A DNA stretch of 64,000 bases, taken from positions 1,742,501-1,806,500 of the forward strand of contig NZ_CP087106.1 of the NCBI RefSeq assembly GCF_028583545.1. Reading direction: 5' to 3'. Below are positions 9,597-18,493 of this stretch, in pieces. Source of the DNA: Methylobacterium sp. NMS14P. GTDB taxonomy: Bacteria; Pseudomonadota; Alphaproteobacteria; Rhizobiales; Beijerinckiaceae. The position numbers and the translations under genes were made by a program. Positions within the stretch are counted from its first letter, which is position 1. Each line of letters begins with the position of its first letter. The notes under the pieces were generated by a model. The model did no database searches and was not told the DNA's origin. It was given only the letters and a program-made list of their open reading frames with translations.

Positions 9597-10820
9597 TCAA
9601 CCCGGCACGACGGGGGATTTCGTCTCCGGCAGGGCCTCGACGCGCTCGGGATCCAGGCCGGTATGGGCCTGGACCAAGGGGTGCGGGGTCAGGGCCAGCC
9701 ACTGCGTCAGGGAGATGTCGGCGTAGCGCGGGCTCTTGAACATCTCCAGGAAGGTCAGGGTCGTGTCGCCGGTATTCTCGATGTAGTGCCCCATGGCGAA
9801 GGGCACGTAGCCGACGTCGCCGGCCCGGTAGTCGAAGGTGCGGGCCTTCGATTCCGAGCCGAACACCGTCATCCGGCCCTGGCCGGAGAGATAGTACTGC
9901 CACTCGTCGCTGTTCGGGTGCCAGTGCAGCTCGCGCAGCCCTCCGGGCTCGACCTCGACCAGCGCCGCCGCGATCGTCACGGAGGCCGGGAACACCGTGG
10001 AATCGGTGATGCGCACGCTGCCGCCCCGGGTGCGGACCGGCTCCTGCGCCAGCATGCGGTGGCTGAAGGTCTTCGGCACCGGCCCGGAGCCGCCCATCTT
10101 GTCGGCCGCGAGCGGGCCGGGCTTGGGACCGGGGAAGATGTAGAGTTCCTTCTGGGGAACCTTGGCGAAGGCGCTCTCGGGCAGGCCGAAGTTCTTCGCG
10201 AGCACGTCCGTCGGCGTGTGCGCCAGCCAGTCGGTCAGCAGGAAGGTGGAATCCTCCGAGAAGCCGCCGTCGTCGAACACGAGCAGGAACTCGCAGCCGT
10301 CGACCCCGTCGGACGCGAGGCCCTGGATCGAGTGCGGGATGCCGCCCGGGAAGTACCAGAGGTCGCCCTCGCCGACATCGTCCGCGAAGGTGCGCCCGTC
10401 CTGGTCGACCGCGGTGATCCGGGCCTTGCCCTTGATCATGTAGGCCCACTCGGATTCCTTGTGCCAGTGCATCTCGCGCACCGCGCCGGCCTTGAGCCGC
10501 ATGTTGACCCCGGCCATGGCCTTGGAGACCGGCAGCTCGCGGACCGTGGTCTGGCGCGCCCAGCCGCCCTCCTCCAGCCGCATGTGGCTGTCCGCGAAGG
10601 ACCATTTCAGGTTCGGCATCGTGCCGTGATCGGTGGCGGGCGGCGCCAGGGTGAACGGCTCCTCGGCGGCGCGGGGCCGGTTCTGCGGACCCAGGATGTC
10701 GGCCCCCTTGCCGCCGCGCTCGGGGCGGGGCGCGGCTGTCCCGGCGGATTGCGCCGCGGCGGAGGACGCCACCATCGCGCCGCCGGCTGCGATGACGGCG
10801 CGCCTGGAGATCTCGGTCAT
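9597..10820 (-). CDS. Bicupin oxalate decarboxylase family protein, Tat-exported
   Basis: 407-residue bicupin resembling OxdC/OxdD, which split oxalate into formate and CO2 using Mn. A twin-arginine signal is present ([20 protein letters not shown]). Both cupin domains keep the metal motif: [18 protein letters not shown] (about 118-135) and [19 protein letters not shown] (about 295-313). The lid that separates decarboxylase (SENST) from oxidase activity reads SEDST here, close to the decarboxylase form. Formate from oxalate would suit a methylotroph. Specific substrate remains inferred; other bicupins are possible. The start is the ATG that gives the Tat signal. Confidence 0.85.
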   Translation of the reverse strand: MTEISRRAVIAAGGAMVASSAAAQSAGTAAPRPERGGKGADILGPQNRPRAAEEPFTLAPPATDHGTMPNLKWSFADSHMRLEEGGWARQTTVRELPVSKAMAGVNMRLKAGAVREMHWHKESEWAYMIKGKARITAVDQDGRTFADDVGEGDLWYFPGGIPHSIQGLASDGVDGCEFLLVFDDGGFSEDSTFLLTDWLAHTPTDVLAKNFGLPESAFAKVPQKELYIFPGPKPGPLAADKMGGSGPVPKTFSHRMLAQEPVRTRGGSVRITDSTVFPASVTIAAALVEVEPGGLRELHWHPNSDEWQYYLSGQGRMTVFGSESKARTFDYRAGDVGYVPFAMGHYIENTGDTTLTFLEMFKSPRYADISLTQWLALTPHPLVQAHTGLDPERVEALPETKSPVVPG

Positions 10821-11011
10821 CGTGGATCGGTCCCTGAGTCAGTGGCAGGAAAACCGGTCGCGCGCTCGGAGGATCCGGGGACGAGCCGCGCTGTGCGCTG
10901 CGGCATCTCGCCCGGAGCCCGCGCGCGGTCTATGCATTGAATACGGCACCCGACGCGTCCCGGCCGGGCGCCGAGGCGGCGGTTCAGGCGCGGCGCGACC
11001 CGAGGGCGAGG

Positions 11012-12283
11012 ATGGCGGACCGGGACAGTTCAGCCGCGGACGGAACCGTGCCGCCCGCCCGCGGCGGCCGCCGGTGGATCGCCCTGCTGGCGCTGGCGGG
11101 CCTCGGCGCCCTCGGATACCGCCTGTGGCCGGAAGCGTCGCGCGCGGCGAGTCCGCCCGCCGCCGCCGAGGCGAAGCCGCCGACCGTGCGGGTCGCCGCC
11201 GCGGCCCGGGCCTCCGACACCCTGAGCCTGACCCAGACGGGCACCACCCAGGCATTCGACACCGCGAACCTCTACCCGCGGGCGACCGGCTACATCGTCG
11301 CGCGCAAGGTCGATATCGGCTCGCACGTGAAGGCGGGCGACCTGCTGTTCCGGATCAGCGCGCCCGACCTCGACCAGCAGCTGGTCCAGGCCCAGTCGCA
11401 GGTGCTGCAGCTCCGGGCGGCGCTGATCCAGGCGCGGGCGATGGTGGACCAGGCCGAGGCCAACCGTCACCTCGCCGACGTGACCAACCGGCGGACCTCG
11501 ACGCTGGCCGGCACCGGGGTCGAGACCCGGCAGAACGCCGACACCTCCCAGGCCGGGGTGCTGGCGCAGACCGCCAACGTCGACGCCGCCAAGGCCGCCG
11601 TGAAGGTCGCGGAGGCCAACATCGCCGCCCAGGAGGCGCAGGTCGCCCGGCTCAAGGTCCTGACCGGGTTCGAGGAGATCCGCGCGCCCTTCGACGGGGT
11701 GGTGACCGCCCGCAACAACGATGTCGGCGACGCGGTCACGGCGGACACGAATACGGGGGCGCCGCTCCTCACGCTGAACCGCGACGACGTGCTGCGCATG
11801 GCGGTGAACGTGCCGCTCTACGCCGCCGACGGCGTCCGCGACGGGCTGGCCGCCAAGGTCGAGGTGGCGCAGATGCCGGGCCGGATCTTCCCCGGCACGG
11901 TCTCGCGCTCGTCGACGACGCTGCTCTCGGCCGCGCGCACGCTGGTCACGCAGGTCGACATCCCCAATCCAGACGGCGCGCTGCGGCCGGGGCTCTACAT
12001 CACCATCACCCTGGAGATCCCGCGCGTCTCGCCCGCCGTGACGGTGCCGAACGACGCGCTGATCTTCGACCAGCACGGGACCCGCGTGGCCGTGGTCGAG
12101 GCGGCCGGGGAGGGGGGCAGCGTGGTGCGGATGCGCCCGGTCACGATCTTCCGCCAGACCCGCACGCTGCTGGAACTGCGCGACGGCCTGAGCGGCGGCG
12201 AGCGCGTCGTCGTGGGCCCGCCGGCCTCGCTGCGCGACGGCGACAGGGTCACCCTGCGTCCGGAGGACCGGGCAGGGGCGTGA
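11012..12283 (+). CDS. Periplasmic adaptor (membrane fusion) protein of an RND-type efflux system, pump absent
   Basis: 423-residue HlyD/RND membrane-fusion protein. An N-terminal membrane anchor (about 24-44, WIALLALAGLGALGYRLW) precedes a lipoyl half (YPRATGYIVARKVDIGSHVK), an alpha-helical hairpin rich in Ala/Gln (about 115-190), the second lipoyl half (VLTGFEEIRAPFDGVVTARN) and a beta-barrel. These proteins normally couple an RND or ABC pump to an outer-membrane channel. No pump gene follows: the next gene is glucose dehydrogenase. It may serve a distant pump or be a remnant of a lost operon. The ATG at 11012 was chosen over an upstream TTG at 10937. Confidence 0.85.
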   Translation: MADRDSSAADGTVPPARGGRRWIALLALAGLGALGYRLWPEASRAASPPAAAEAKPPTVRVAAAARASDTLSLTQTGTTQAFDTANLYPRATGYIVARKVDIGSHVKAGDLLFRISAPDLDQQLVQAQSQVLQLRAALIQARAMVDQAEANRHLADVTNRRTSTLAGTGVETRQNADTSQAGVLAQTANVDAAKAAVKVAEANIAAQEAQVARLKVLTGFEEIRAPFDGVVTARNNDVGDAVTADTNTGAPLLTLNRDDVLRMAVNVPLYAADGVRDGLAAKVEVAQMPGRIFPGTVSRSSTTLLSAARTLVTQVDIPNPDGALRPGLYITITLEIPRVSPAVTVPNDALIFDQHGTRVAVVEAAGEGGSVVRMRPVTIFRQTRTLLELRDGLSGGERVVVGPPASLRDGDRVTLRPEDRAGA

Positions 12284-12485
12284 GCCGCGCTTTGAGCGGC
12301 GGTGTGAGCGGCGGTGTGAGCGGCGGCCAGACGCGCGGTGCGGGAACGGGGCGACGCCGTGCGGCCGCCGTGTCCAGCCCTGGGACAGCTCCGGCGGCGA
12401 TAAGCGTCGGGCACGCGGCGGCCGACGCGGGGGCAGACCCCGGCGCCGCCGTGACCGGCCGGCTCAGGAAGCGGATATCACCGCC

Positions 12486-14909
12486 GTGGTACTCGGAACG
12501 ATAGCGCTGTCGATCGCGCTGCTCGGGCTCGCCCTGGCGATCCTCGGTCTGACGCTGGCCCTCGCGGGGGGATCCTGGTTCTACGTCGCCCTCGGCGCGG
12601 GATTGCTGGCCTCCGGCGTCGATCTGGCCCGGCGGCGCCAGCGCGGCCTCGGGATCTACGCGCTGGTGCTGGCGGCGGCGTTCGCCTGGACGGTGGGCGA
12701 GGTCGGGCTCGACAAGTGGCAATGGATCCCGCGCGGGGCCCTGCTCCTCCTCGTGGGGCTCGCGCTCTGTCTGCCCTTCGTGGTGCGGCGCCTGCGCGAC
12801 GCACCCGAGCGGCCCTGGAGGCCCGGCCTCGGGAACGGCCCGCTCGCCCTCCGGGTCGTCGTGCTGCTCATCGCGGCCTCGGGCGCCGCGTCCTGGTTCG
12901 TCGACCCGGTGGAGACGCGGGGCAGCCTGCCGAAGGTCGCGGGGGCGGGGCCGGCCGCCGTCGATCCGAGCGGCGTTCCCTATCCGGCCGACGATTGGGT
13001 CGCCTACGGCGGCACCAATCTCGGCCAGCGCTACTCGGCGCTGGCGGACATCGGCACCGCCAATGTCCGGGGCCTCGCCGTGGCCTGGGAGCACCATACC
13101 GGCGACCTGCGCGGCGACAGCCGGACGGATTCGAAGGAGTTCACCTTCGAGGCCACGCCGATCAAGGTGAACGGGCTGCTCTACCTCTGCACGCCGCACA
13201 ACATCGTCCAGGCCCTGGAGCCCGAGACCGGCCGGCTGGTCTGGGCCTTCGACCCGAAGATGGCGCGGGACGGCCAGTACCAGCATCAGACCTGCCGCGG
13301 CGTGTCCTACAACGACTCGACCGGGTACACGCCGCCGGCGGAGACCGACGCGGACGGGGCCGTCGCAACCGCAATCGCCGAATGTCCGCGCCGGATCATC
13401 GCAACCTCGGTCGACGCGCGCCTCTACGCGCTGAACGCCGAGACCGGCGCCCTGTGCAGGACCTTCGGGGCGGACGGGTTCGTCGATCTGAGGGCGCAGA
13501 TGCCGAACCTCCGGCGCGCCGCCTATCAGCAGACCTCGGCGCCGCTGGTGACCCGGAACCTCATCGTCCTCGGCAGCGCGATCGCCGACAACTACTACGC
13601 GGACAACCCCTCGGGCGTGATCCGCGCCTTCGACGTGCGCACCGGCGCGATCGTCTGGAAATTCGACGCCGGCAAGCCCGGCGAAACCGCGCCGCTGCGG
13701 CCCGGCGATTCGTACGAGCCCAACTCGGCGGTGGCCTGGACGCAGTTCTCGGCCGACGAGGCACTGGGGCTCGTCTACGTGCCCTTCGGAAACCGGGCGC
13801 CCGATCAGGTGGGCGTGTCCCGGTCGAAGGCGGACGAGGCCCTGGTCGACGCCCTGGCGGCGCTGGACCTGGAGACCGGGAGGCTGACCTGGGCGTTCCG
13901 AACCACCTATCATGACCTGTGGGACCGCGATAACCCGTCCCAGCCGGTCCTCCTGACCCTGCCGCAGGGCGACGGGACAGTGCCCGCAATCCTGATCCCC
14001 ACCAAGGTCGGCAACCTCTGGGTCCTCGACCGCCGCACCGGCACCCCGATCCGGCCGGTCTCCGAGGTCTCGGTCTCGACCCGGACCGACATCCCGGGGG
14101 AGGCGCCGTCTCCGGTCCAGCCGATGTCGTCGCTCAGCTTCGCGCCCGCGGCGCTGACGGAGGCCGACATGTGGGGCGTCACGCCCTTCGACCAGATCCA
14201 GTGCCGCCTCGCCTTCCGGTCGAACCGCTACGACGGCAACCCGTTCACGCCGCCCCAGGCGTCGGAGGGCGCGCTCATCTGGCCGGGCAATATCGGGGTG
14301 TTCAACTGGGGCTCGGTGGCCGTCGACCCGGTCCATCACTGGATGATCGCGACGCCGCAATACCTGCCCTACCTCTACCGCCTGCTCCTGCGCCCGCCGG
14401 GCAACCCGGAGAAGCGCCTCGTCTCCCCCGATCCGGATTCCACCCCGGGCAACGAGAATCTCGGCGGTCCCTATGCGGTCTCCATCGCGCACATGCGCTC
14501 CGCCCTCGGCATCCCCTGCAGCGCGCCGCCCTGGGGCGTGCGGGTCGGCGTGAATCTGGCCGACGGAACCGTTGCCTGGAAGCGCCGCAACGGCACGGTC
14601 GCGGGGCAGAAGGTCGGCGGTCTGGCGGTCCCGCTTCCCCTGGAGATGGGCATGCTGGCCCACGGCGGCACCCTGACCACGGCGGGCGGCGTCGCCTTCA
14701 CGGCCGCCACGCTCGACGACCGCATCCGCGGCTACGACATGCAGACCGGGGAGGTCCTGTGGACCAAGCCGCTGCCGGCCGGCGGCCAGGCCACCCCGAT
14801 GACCTATCGCGGCAGGGACGGCCGGCAATACGTGGTGATCGCGGCGGGTGGGCACGGTTCGCTCGGCACCACGCCGGGCGACTCGGTCATCGCCTTCAGG
14901 CTCGAGTGA
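12486..14909 (+). CDS. gcd: Membrane-bound PQQ-dependent (quinoprotein) glucose dehydrogenase
   Basis: 807-residue quinoprotein that oxidises aldoses to lactones in the periplasm and passes electrons to ubiquinone. The first about 150 residues contain five hydrophobic segments (for example LLGLALAILGLTLALAGGSW and VVVLLIAASGAASWFV), then a PQQ beta-propeller begins at DDWVAYGGTNLGQRYSALAD. Motifs of the family include FEATPIKVNGLLYLCTPHN, GNLWVLDRRTG, and the C-terminal GGVAFTAATLDDRIRGYDMQ and GQATPMTYRGRDGRQYVV. The length matches Gcd (about 796-810). The start is a GTG at 12486. Product gluconate-type acids underlie phosphate solubilisation in plant-associated bacteria. Confidence 0.92.
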   Translation: MVLGTIALSIALLGLALAILGLTLALAGGSWFYVALGAGLLASGVDLARRRQRGLGIYALVLAAAFAWTVGEVGLDKWQWIPRGALLLLVGLALCLPFVVRRLRDAPERPWRPGLGNGPLALRVVVLLIAASGAASWFVDPVETRGSLPKVAGAGPAAVDPSGVPYPADDWVAYGGTNLGQRYSALADIGTANVRGLAVAWEHHTGDLRGDSRTDSKEFTFEATPIKVNGLLYLCTPHNIVQALEPETGRLVWAFDPKMARDGQYQHQTCRGVSYNDSTGYTPPAETDADGAVATAIAECPRRIIATSVDARLYALNAETGALCRTFGADGFVDLRAQMPNLRRAAYQQTSAPLVTRNLIVLGSAIADNYYADNPSGVIRAFDVRTGAIVWKFDAGKPGETAPLRPGDSYEPNSAVAWTQFSADEALGLVYVPFGNRAPDQVGVSRSKADEALVDALAALDLETGRLTWAFRTTYHDLWDRDNPSQPVLLTLPQGDGTVPAILIPTKVGNLWVLDRRTGTPIRPVSEVSVSTRTDIPGEAPSPVQPMSSLSFAPAALTEADMWGVTPFDQIQCRLAFRSNRYDGNPFTPPQASEGALIWPGNIGVFNWGSVAVDPVHHWMIATPQYLPYLYRLLLRPPGNPEKRLVSPDPDSTPGNENLGGPYAVSIAHMRSALGIPCSAPPWGVRVGVNLADGTVAWKRRNGTVAGQKVGGLAVPLPLEMGMLAHGGTLTTAGGVAFTAATLDDRIRGYDMQTGEVLWTKPLPAGGQATPMTYRGRDGRQYVVIAAGGHGSLGTTPGDSVIAFRLE

Positions 14910-14972
14910 GCCACCGCGCGCCTGTCGCGAGCCCGAGGATCGCCGGCCTCGCGGCGGAGCGGCTTTGCGGCG

Positions 14973-14994
14973 GCCCCGGCCGCCCGGCCGGGGC
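14973..14994. terminator. Stem-loop between convergent gcd and the DapA-family gene
   Basis: Perfect 9-bp GC stem (GCCCCGGCC, loop GCCC, GGCCGGGGC) in the 94-base gap between two convergent stop codons. There is no T-tract, so efficient intrinsic termination is uncertain. Confidence 0.45.
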
Positions 14995-15003
14995 AGGGGC
15001 GTC

Positions 15004-15939
15004 CTAACCTTCGAGCCGCGCCCGCGCGTCGGTGCGGGCGAGCCGCGCCAGCAGGTACTCGACCTCGGCCTTCGCGGTGGCGGTCAGCGCCTGCGAGGGC
15101 TTGCGCTGCGCGTCCGAGGCGAAGATGCCCCGCCGCATGAACACGTATTTGCGCACCGCGAGCCCCAGCGGGCCCTGCTGCTGCTCGTAGCGGAGATAGG
15201 GGAGGTGGGCGTCGAACAGGTCGTGGGCGGCGTCGCGCTCGCCGGCCCGGCCGAGGCGGACCACGTCGACCAGCATCTCCGGGAAGGCGTAGCCGGTATT
15301 GGCCCCGTCGGCGCCGCGCTCGGTCTCGAAGTCGAGGAACAGGCCGCCGTTGCCCACCAGGATCGAGATGTGGCGCATCGAGCCGTCCGCCTCGAAGCCG
15401 CGCAGCGTCGAGATCTTCTCCAGCCCCGGCCAGTCCTCGTGCTTGAGCATCACGCAGGAGGGGTTTTCCGACACGATCCGGCGGATCACGCCGGGGGTCA
15501 TCTGGACCGAGAAGGTGAGGGGATAGTCCTGAAGCACGAAGGGCACGTCCGGGCCCACGGCCTCGGCGGCGTTCCGAAAGTAGCCGACCACCTGGTCGTC
15601 GGTGCGGAGCGTGTTGGGCGGCGCGATCATCACGCCGGCCGCGCCCAGCGCCATCACCTCCCGGGCGAGCGACCGCATGGCCGCGAAGCCCGGCGCCGTG
15701 ACGCCGACGATCACCGGCAGCCGGGTGCGCCCGAGGACGCGCTTGGCGACCGCGAGGCCCTCCGCGTGGTCGAGCTTGCCGGCCTCGCCGAGCTGGCCGA
15801 GGATCGTCAGGCCGTCGACGCCGGCCGCCCCGAAGAAGTCGGTCATCCGGTCGAGGGAGACCTCGTCGATCCGGCCGTCCGGATGGAACGGCGTCGGCGC
15901 GATCGGGACGACGCCGCCGATGTCGCTGGTGAGAGGCAT
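15004..15939 (-). CDS. Dihydrodipicolinate synthase (DapA)/N-acetylneuraminate lyase family protein
   Basis: 311-residue TIM-barrel class I aldolase/lyase. The N-terminus GVVPIAPTPFHPDGRID, the middle GAAGVMIAPPN and the Tyr-containing FVLQDYPLTFS match the family. The probable Schiff-base lysine is in SCVMLKHEDWPGL. Members act on pyruvate- or 2-oxo-acid-derived substrates, and the exact reaction cannot be read from sequence. It is unlikely to be the lysine-pathway DapA because the C-terminal half diverges and it is not with lysine genes. ATG at 15939 was chosen because the first beta strand begins just after it. A strong terminator separates it from the molybdenum hydroxylase operon upstream. 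Confidence 0.8.
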   Translation of the reverse strand: MPLTSDIGGVVPIAPTPFHPDGRIDEVSLDRMTDFFGAAGVDGLTILGQLGEAGKLDHAEGLAVAKRVLGRTRLPVIVGVTAPGFAAMRSLAREVMALGAAGVMIAPPNTLRTDDQVVGYFRNAAEAVGPDVPFVLQDYPLTFSVQMTPGVIRRIVSENPSCVMLKHEDWPGLEKISTLRGFEADGSMRHISILVGNGGLFLDFETERGADGANTGYAFPEMLVDVVRLGRAGERDAAHDLFDAHLPYLRYEQQQGPLGLAVRKYVFMRRGIFASDAQRKPSQALTATAKAEVEYLLARLARTDARARLEG

Positions 15940-15997
15940 GCCGGTCTCCGCGCTGCTGCGGCGGCCTCTCCAGCCGCCGGATGGCATGCCCCATACT

Positions 15998-16029
15998 AAA
16001 AAATCCCGGGCGACGCGACGCGCCCGGGA
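15998..16029 (-). terminator. Rho-independent terminator of the molybdenum hydroxylase operon
   Basis: Read on the minus strand: a perfect 9-bp stem TCCCGGGCG/CGCCCGGGA (16004-16012 with 16021-16029) with an 8-base loop, followed immediately by six T residues (15998-16003). It lies 28 bases after the stop codon of the molybdopterin subunit, so the DapA-family gene downstream is likely a separate unit. Confidence 0.88.
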
Positions 16030-16056
16030 CCGGTTCCGTGCGCCCGACCCGCTCGA

Positions 16057-18321
16057 TCAGCCCAGCAGCTTGTCGAGGGTGATCGGCATCTCACGGACCC
16101 GCACGCCGGTGGCGTGCCAGACCGCGTTGGCGATGGCGCCCACCGTGCCGGTGATGCCGATCTCGCCGACCCCCTTCACGCCGAGGTTGTTCACCACCGC
16201 GTCGTCCTCGTGGACCAGGATCGCCTCCATGGCGGGCACATCGGCGTTCACCGGCACGTGGTACTCGGCGAGGTTGTCGTTGAGGAACCGGCCGGTGCGC
16301 GGATCCATCTCGGCCCGCTCGTGGAGCGCGAAGGACAGGCCCCAGATCATCCCGCCGTAATACTGGCTCTGGACCAGCCGCGGGTTGATCACCCGGCCGG
16401 CCGCGAAGGCGCCGACGAGGCGGCTCACGCGGATCTGGCCGAGATCGGGATCGACCTTCACCTCGGCGAAGACCGCGCCGTGGGCGTGCATGGCGTAGGA
16501 GGCCTGCGCCGCCGGATCGGCGCCGGCCTTGCCCTGGCCCTCGATGCTCGACCGGCCGGCCCGCCGGAGGATGTCGGTGAAGGACTCGCTCCGGCCCGGA
16601 TCGTCGCGCCGGGTCAGACGCCCGCCCGCGGCGGTCACGCCGGCATTGCCGGCGCCGTAGAGCGGGGAGGCGGGGTCGTTGGTGGCCAGTTCCGCGAGCT
16701 GCCGGATCACGTCGCCGGCCGCCGCGTGGACCGCGCCGCCCGCCGTGGCGGTGTGGCCCGAGCCGCCCGCGATGCCGGCATTCGGCAGATCGGAGGAGCC
16801 CATCCGGAAGGTGAGGGCGTCCATCCCGATCCCGAGCCCGTCGGCGGCGATCTGGGCGAGCGCCGTCCAGGATCCCTGGCCCATGTCGATCGCCCCGAGC
16901 TCCACCGTGCCGGTGCCGTCGGCGCGGATCTCGGCCCGGGCCATGCCCTCGAAGATCAGCGCCGGGAAGGTGGCGGTACCCATGCCGGTGCCGACCAGGA
17001 ACCCGTCCCGGTCGCGGGTCTGGCGGGGCTGCAGCGGGCGCCCGGCCCAGCCGAAGGCCTCGGCGCCGCGCCGGTAGCAGTCCCGCAGGGCCTTCGAGGA
17101 GAACGGCTTGCCGGTGATCGGCTCGACCTCCGCGTAGTTGGCGAGCCGGAAGTCCAGCGGGTCCATGCCGAGCTCGTGGGCCATCTCGTCCAGCGCGCTC
17201 TCCAGGGCGACGCTGCCGGTGGCCTCGCCGGGCGCCCGCATGAACAGCGGCGTGCCGGTGTCGAGGCGCACGGCCTCGTGCCGGATGGCGATGGCCGGGC
17301 TCGCGTACAGGGTGCTGGTCGCCCGGCCCGCCGGCTCGAAGAAGTCGTCGAAGCTCGACGAGGCGGTGCGGATGTGGTGGTCGAGGGCCGTCAGCTTGCC
17401 GGACGCGTCGGCGCCGAGCCGGAGTGTCTGCCGGGTCGGTCCGCGATGGCCCATCGGGCCGTACATCTGGGTGCGGGTCGGCACGAGCTTCACCGGACGG
17501 CCCACGAGCTTCGCCGCCATGCAGGCGAGCACCTGCGGCCCGGCGGGGACGCCCTTCGAGCCGAAGCCGCCGCCGAGATAGGGGCTCTCGATGTGGATGT
17601 CGTCGGGGCCGATGCCGAAGAGCCCGGCGAGCCGGGCCTGCGACATGGCGAGCGCCTGGGTCGGCATGTGCAGCGTCAGTCGGTCCCCGTCCCAGCTCGC
17701 CACCGCCGCGTGCGGCTCCATGGCGTTGTGGTACTGGGCCGGCGTCTCGTAGGTGGCGGCTATCGTCTTCGACGCGGCCGCGAGCCCGGCCTCGACGTCG
17801 CCGTCCGTCTCGACGGGCGGCGCGCCGACGCCGACCGAATCCGGCGTGAAGGCCTCGCCGGAATCGAGCCCGATCCGCGGCGTCTCGGCCGCGTAGGTCG
17901 GGGCGAGCAGCCGGGCCCCCTCGGTCGCCGCCTCCAGGGTCTCGGCGATCACCACGGCGATGGGCTGGTTGGCGTAGCGGACGCGGTCGTTCTGCAGGAG
18001 GTCCAGGCGGAACGTGAACGGCCCGTCCTTGGCGTCCGGGTCCTTGGCGAGCGTCGGGGCGTTCTGCGGGGTCATCACCGCCACGACGCCGGGATGCGCC
18101 TCGGCGGCGGCCACGTCGAGGCCGGTGACGCGGCCCTTCGCGATCCGGGCGATGCAGAGCGCCGCGTGGAGCGTGCCGGGCGGCAGGTTGTCGGCGGAGA
18201 AGCGGGCCTGGCCCGTCACCTTGAGGGGACCGTCGCGCCGCGTCAGCGGCTGGCCGATGCTGGAGCCGTGGCGGATCGCGCCGGCGGGGAGGTTCGAGGC
18301 GGGCGTGGAGGTCGCGGTCAT
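16057..18321 (-). CDS. Xanthine dehydrogenase/aldehyde oxidase family, molybdopterin-binding subunit
   Basis: 754-residue large subunit of a molybdenum hydroxylase. It contains the molybdopterin-binding phrases SPYLGGGFGSKG (about 235-246) and GAIDMGQGSWTALAQIAADG, and the catalytic base Glu in KGVGEIGITGT near residue 720. It is the last gene of a 2Fe-2S, FAD, Mo operon (all minus strand). The subunit build (about 750 residues) and the iron-sulfur insertion in the FAD subunit resemble E. coli PaoABC aldehyde oxidoreductase more than purine-specific XdhAB. Aromatic or aliphatic aldehydes are the likely substrates, by inference. Confidence 0.9.
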   Translation of the reverse strand: MTATSTPASNLPAGAIRHGSSIGQPLTRRDGPLKVTGQARFSADNLPPGTLHAALCIARIAKGRVTGLDVAAAEAHPGVVAVMTPQNAPTLAKDPDAKDGPFTFRLDLLQNDRVRYANQPIAVVIAETLEAATEGARLLAPTYAAETPRIGLDSGEAFTPDSVGVGAPPVETDGDVEAGLAAASKTIAATYETPAQYHNAMEPHAAVASWDGDRLTLHMPTQALAMSQARLAGLFGIGPDDIHIESPYLGGGFGSKGVPAGPQVLACMAAKLVGRPVKLVPTRTQMYGPMGHRGPTRQTLRLGADASGKLTALDHHIRTASSSFDDFFEPAGRATSTLYASPAIAIRHEAVRLDTGTPLFMRAPGEATGSVALESALDEMAHELGMDPLDFRLANYAEVEPITGKPFSSKALRDCYRRGAEAFGWAGRPLQPRQTRDRDGFLVGTGMGTATFPALIFEGMARAEIRADGTGTVELGAIDMGQGSWTALAQIAADGLGIGMDALTFRMGSSDLPNAGIAGGSGHTATAGGAVHAAAGDVIRQLAELATNDPASPLYGAGNAGVTAAGGRLTRRDDPGRSESFTDILRRAGRSSIEGQGKAGADPAAQASYAMHAHGAVFAEVKVDPDLGQIRVSRLVGAFAAGRVINPRLVQSQYYGGMIWGLSFALHERAEMDPRTGRFLNDNLAEYHVPVNADVPAMEAILVHEDDAVVNNLGVKGVGEIGITGTVGAIANAVWHATGVRVREMPITLDKLLG

Positions 18322-18361
18322 GCGGGTCTCCTCAAGACGGGTTCCGGTTGGAGCTTCTGGT

Positions 18362-18478
18362 CAACGTGGCTCCCGCCGTCGTCACGAGCGGAGCGAAGTG
18401 ACCCAGGGCAGCGCGACATCGCAGGTCGTGGCGCCGACTGGGATGCTTCGCTCCGCTCGCGGGGACGGCGGTGCCAAG
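18362..18478. repeat. Dispersed palindromic intergenic repeat, family A, copy 3 (inverted)
   Basis: Reverse-complement orientation relative to copies at 3700 and 5562. Arms read GTCGTCACGAGCGGAGCGAA and CTTCGCTCCGCTCGCGGGGA with CCCAGGGCAGCG inside. It occupies nearly the whole gap between the FAD and molybdenum subunit genes, so it is transcribed within an operon and may affect the relative expression of the two. Confidence 0.75.
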
Positions 18479-18493
18479 CCATCGACCGGCGTG

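Noticed and set aside
12284..12485. Frameshifted RND pump remnant
   Set aside because: Only about 200 bases, with no RND motifs in any frame.
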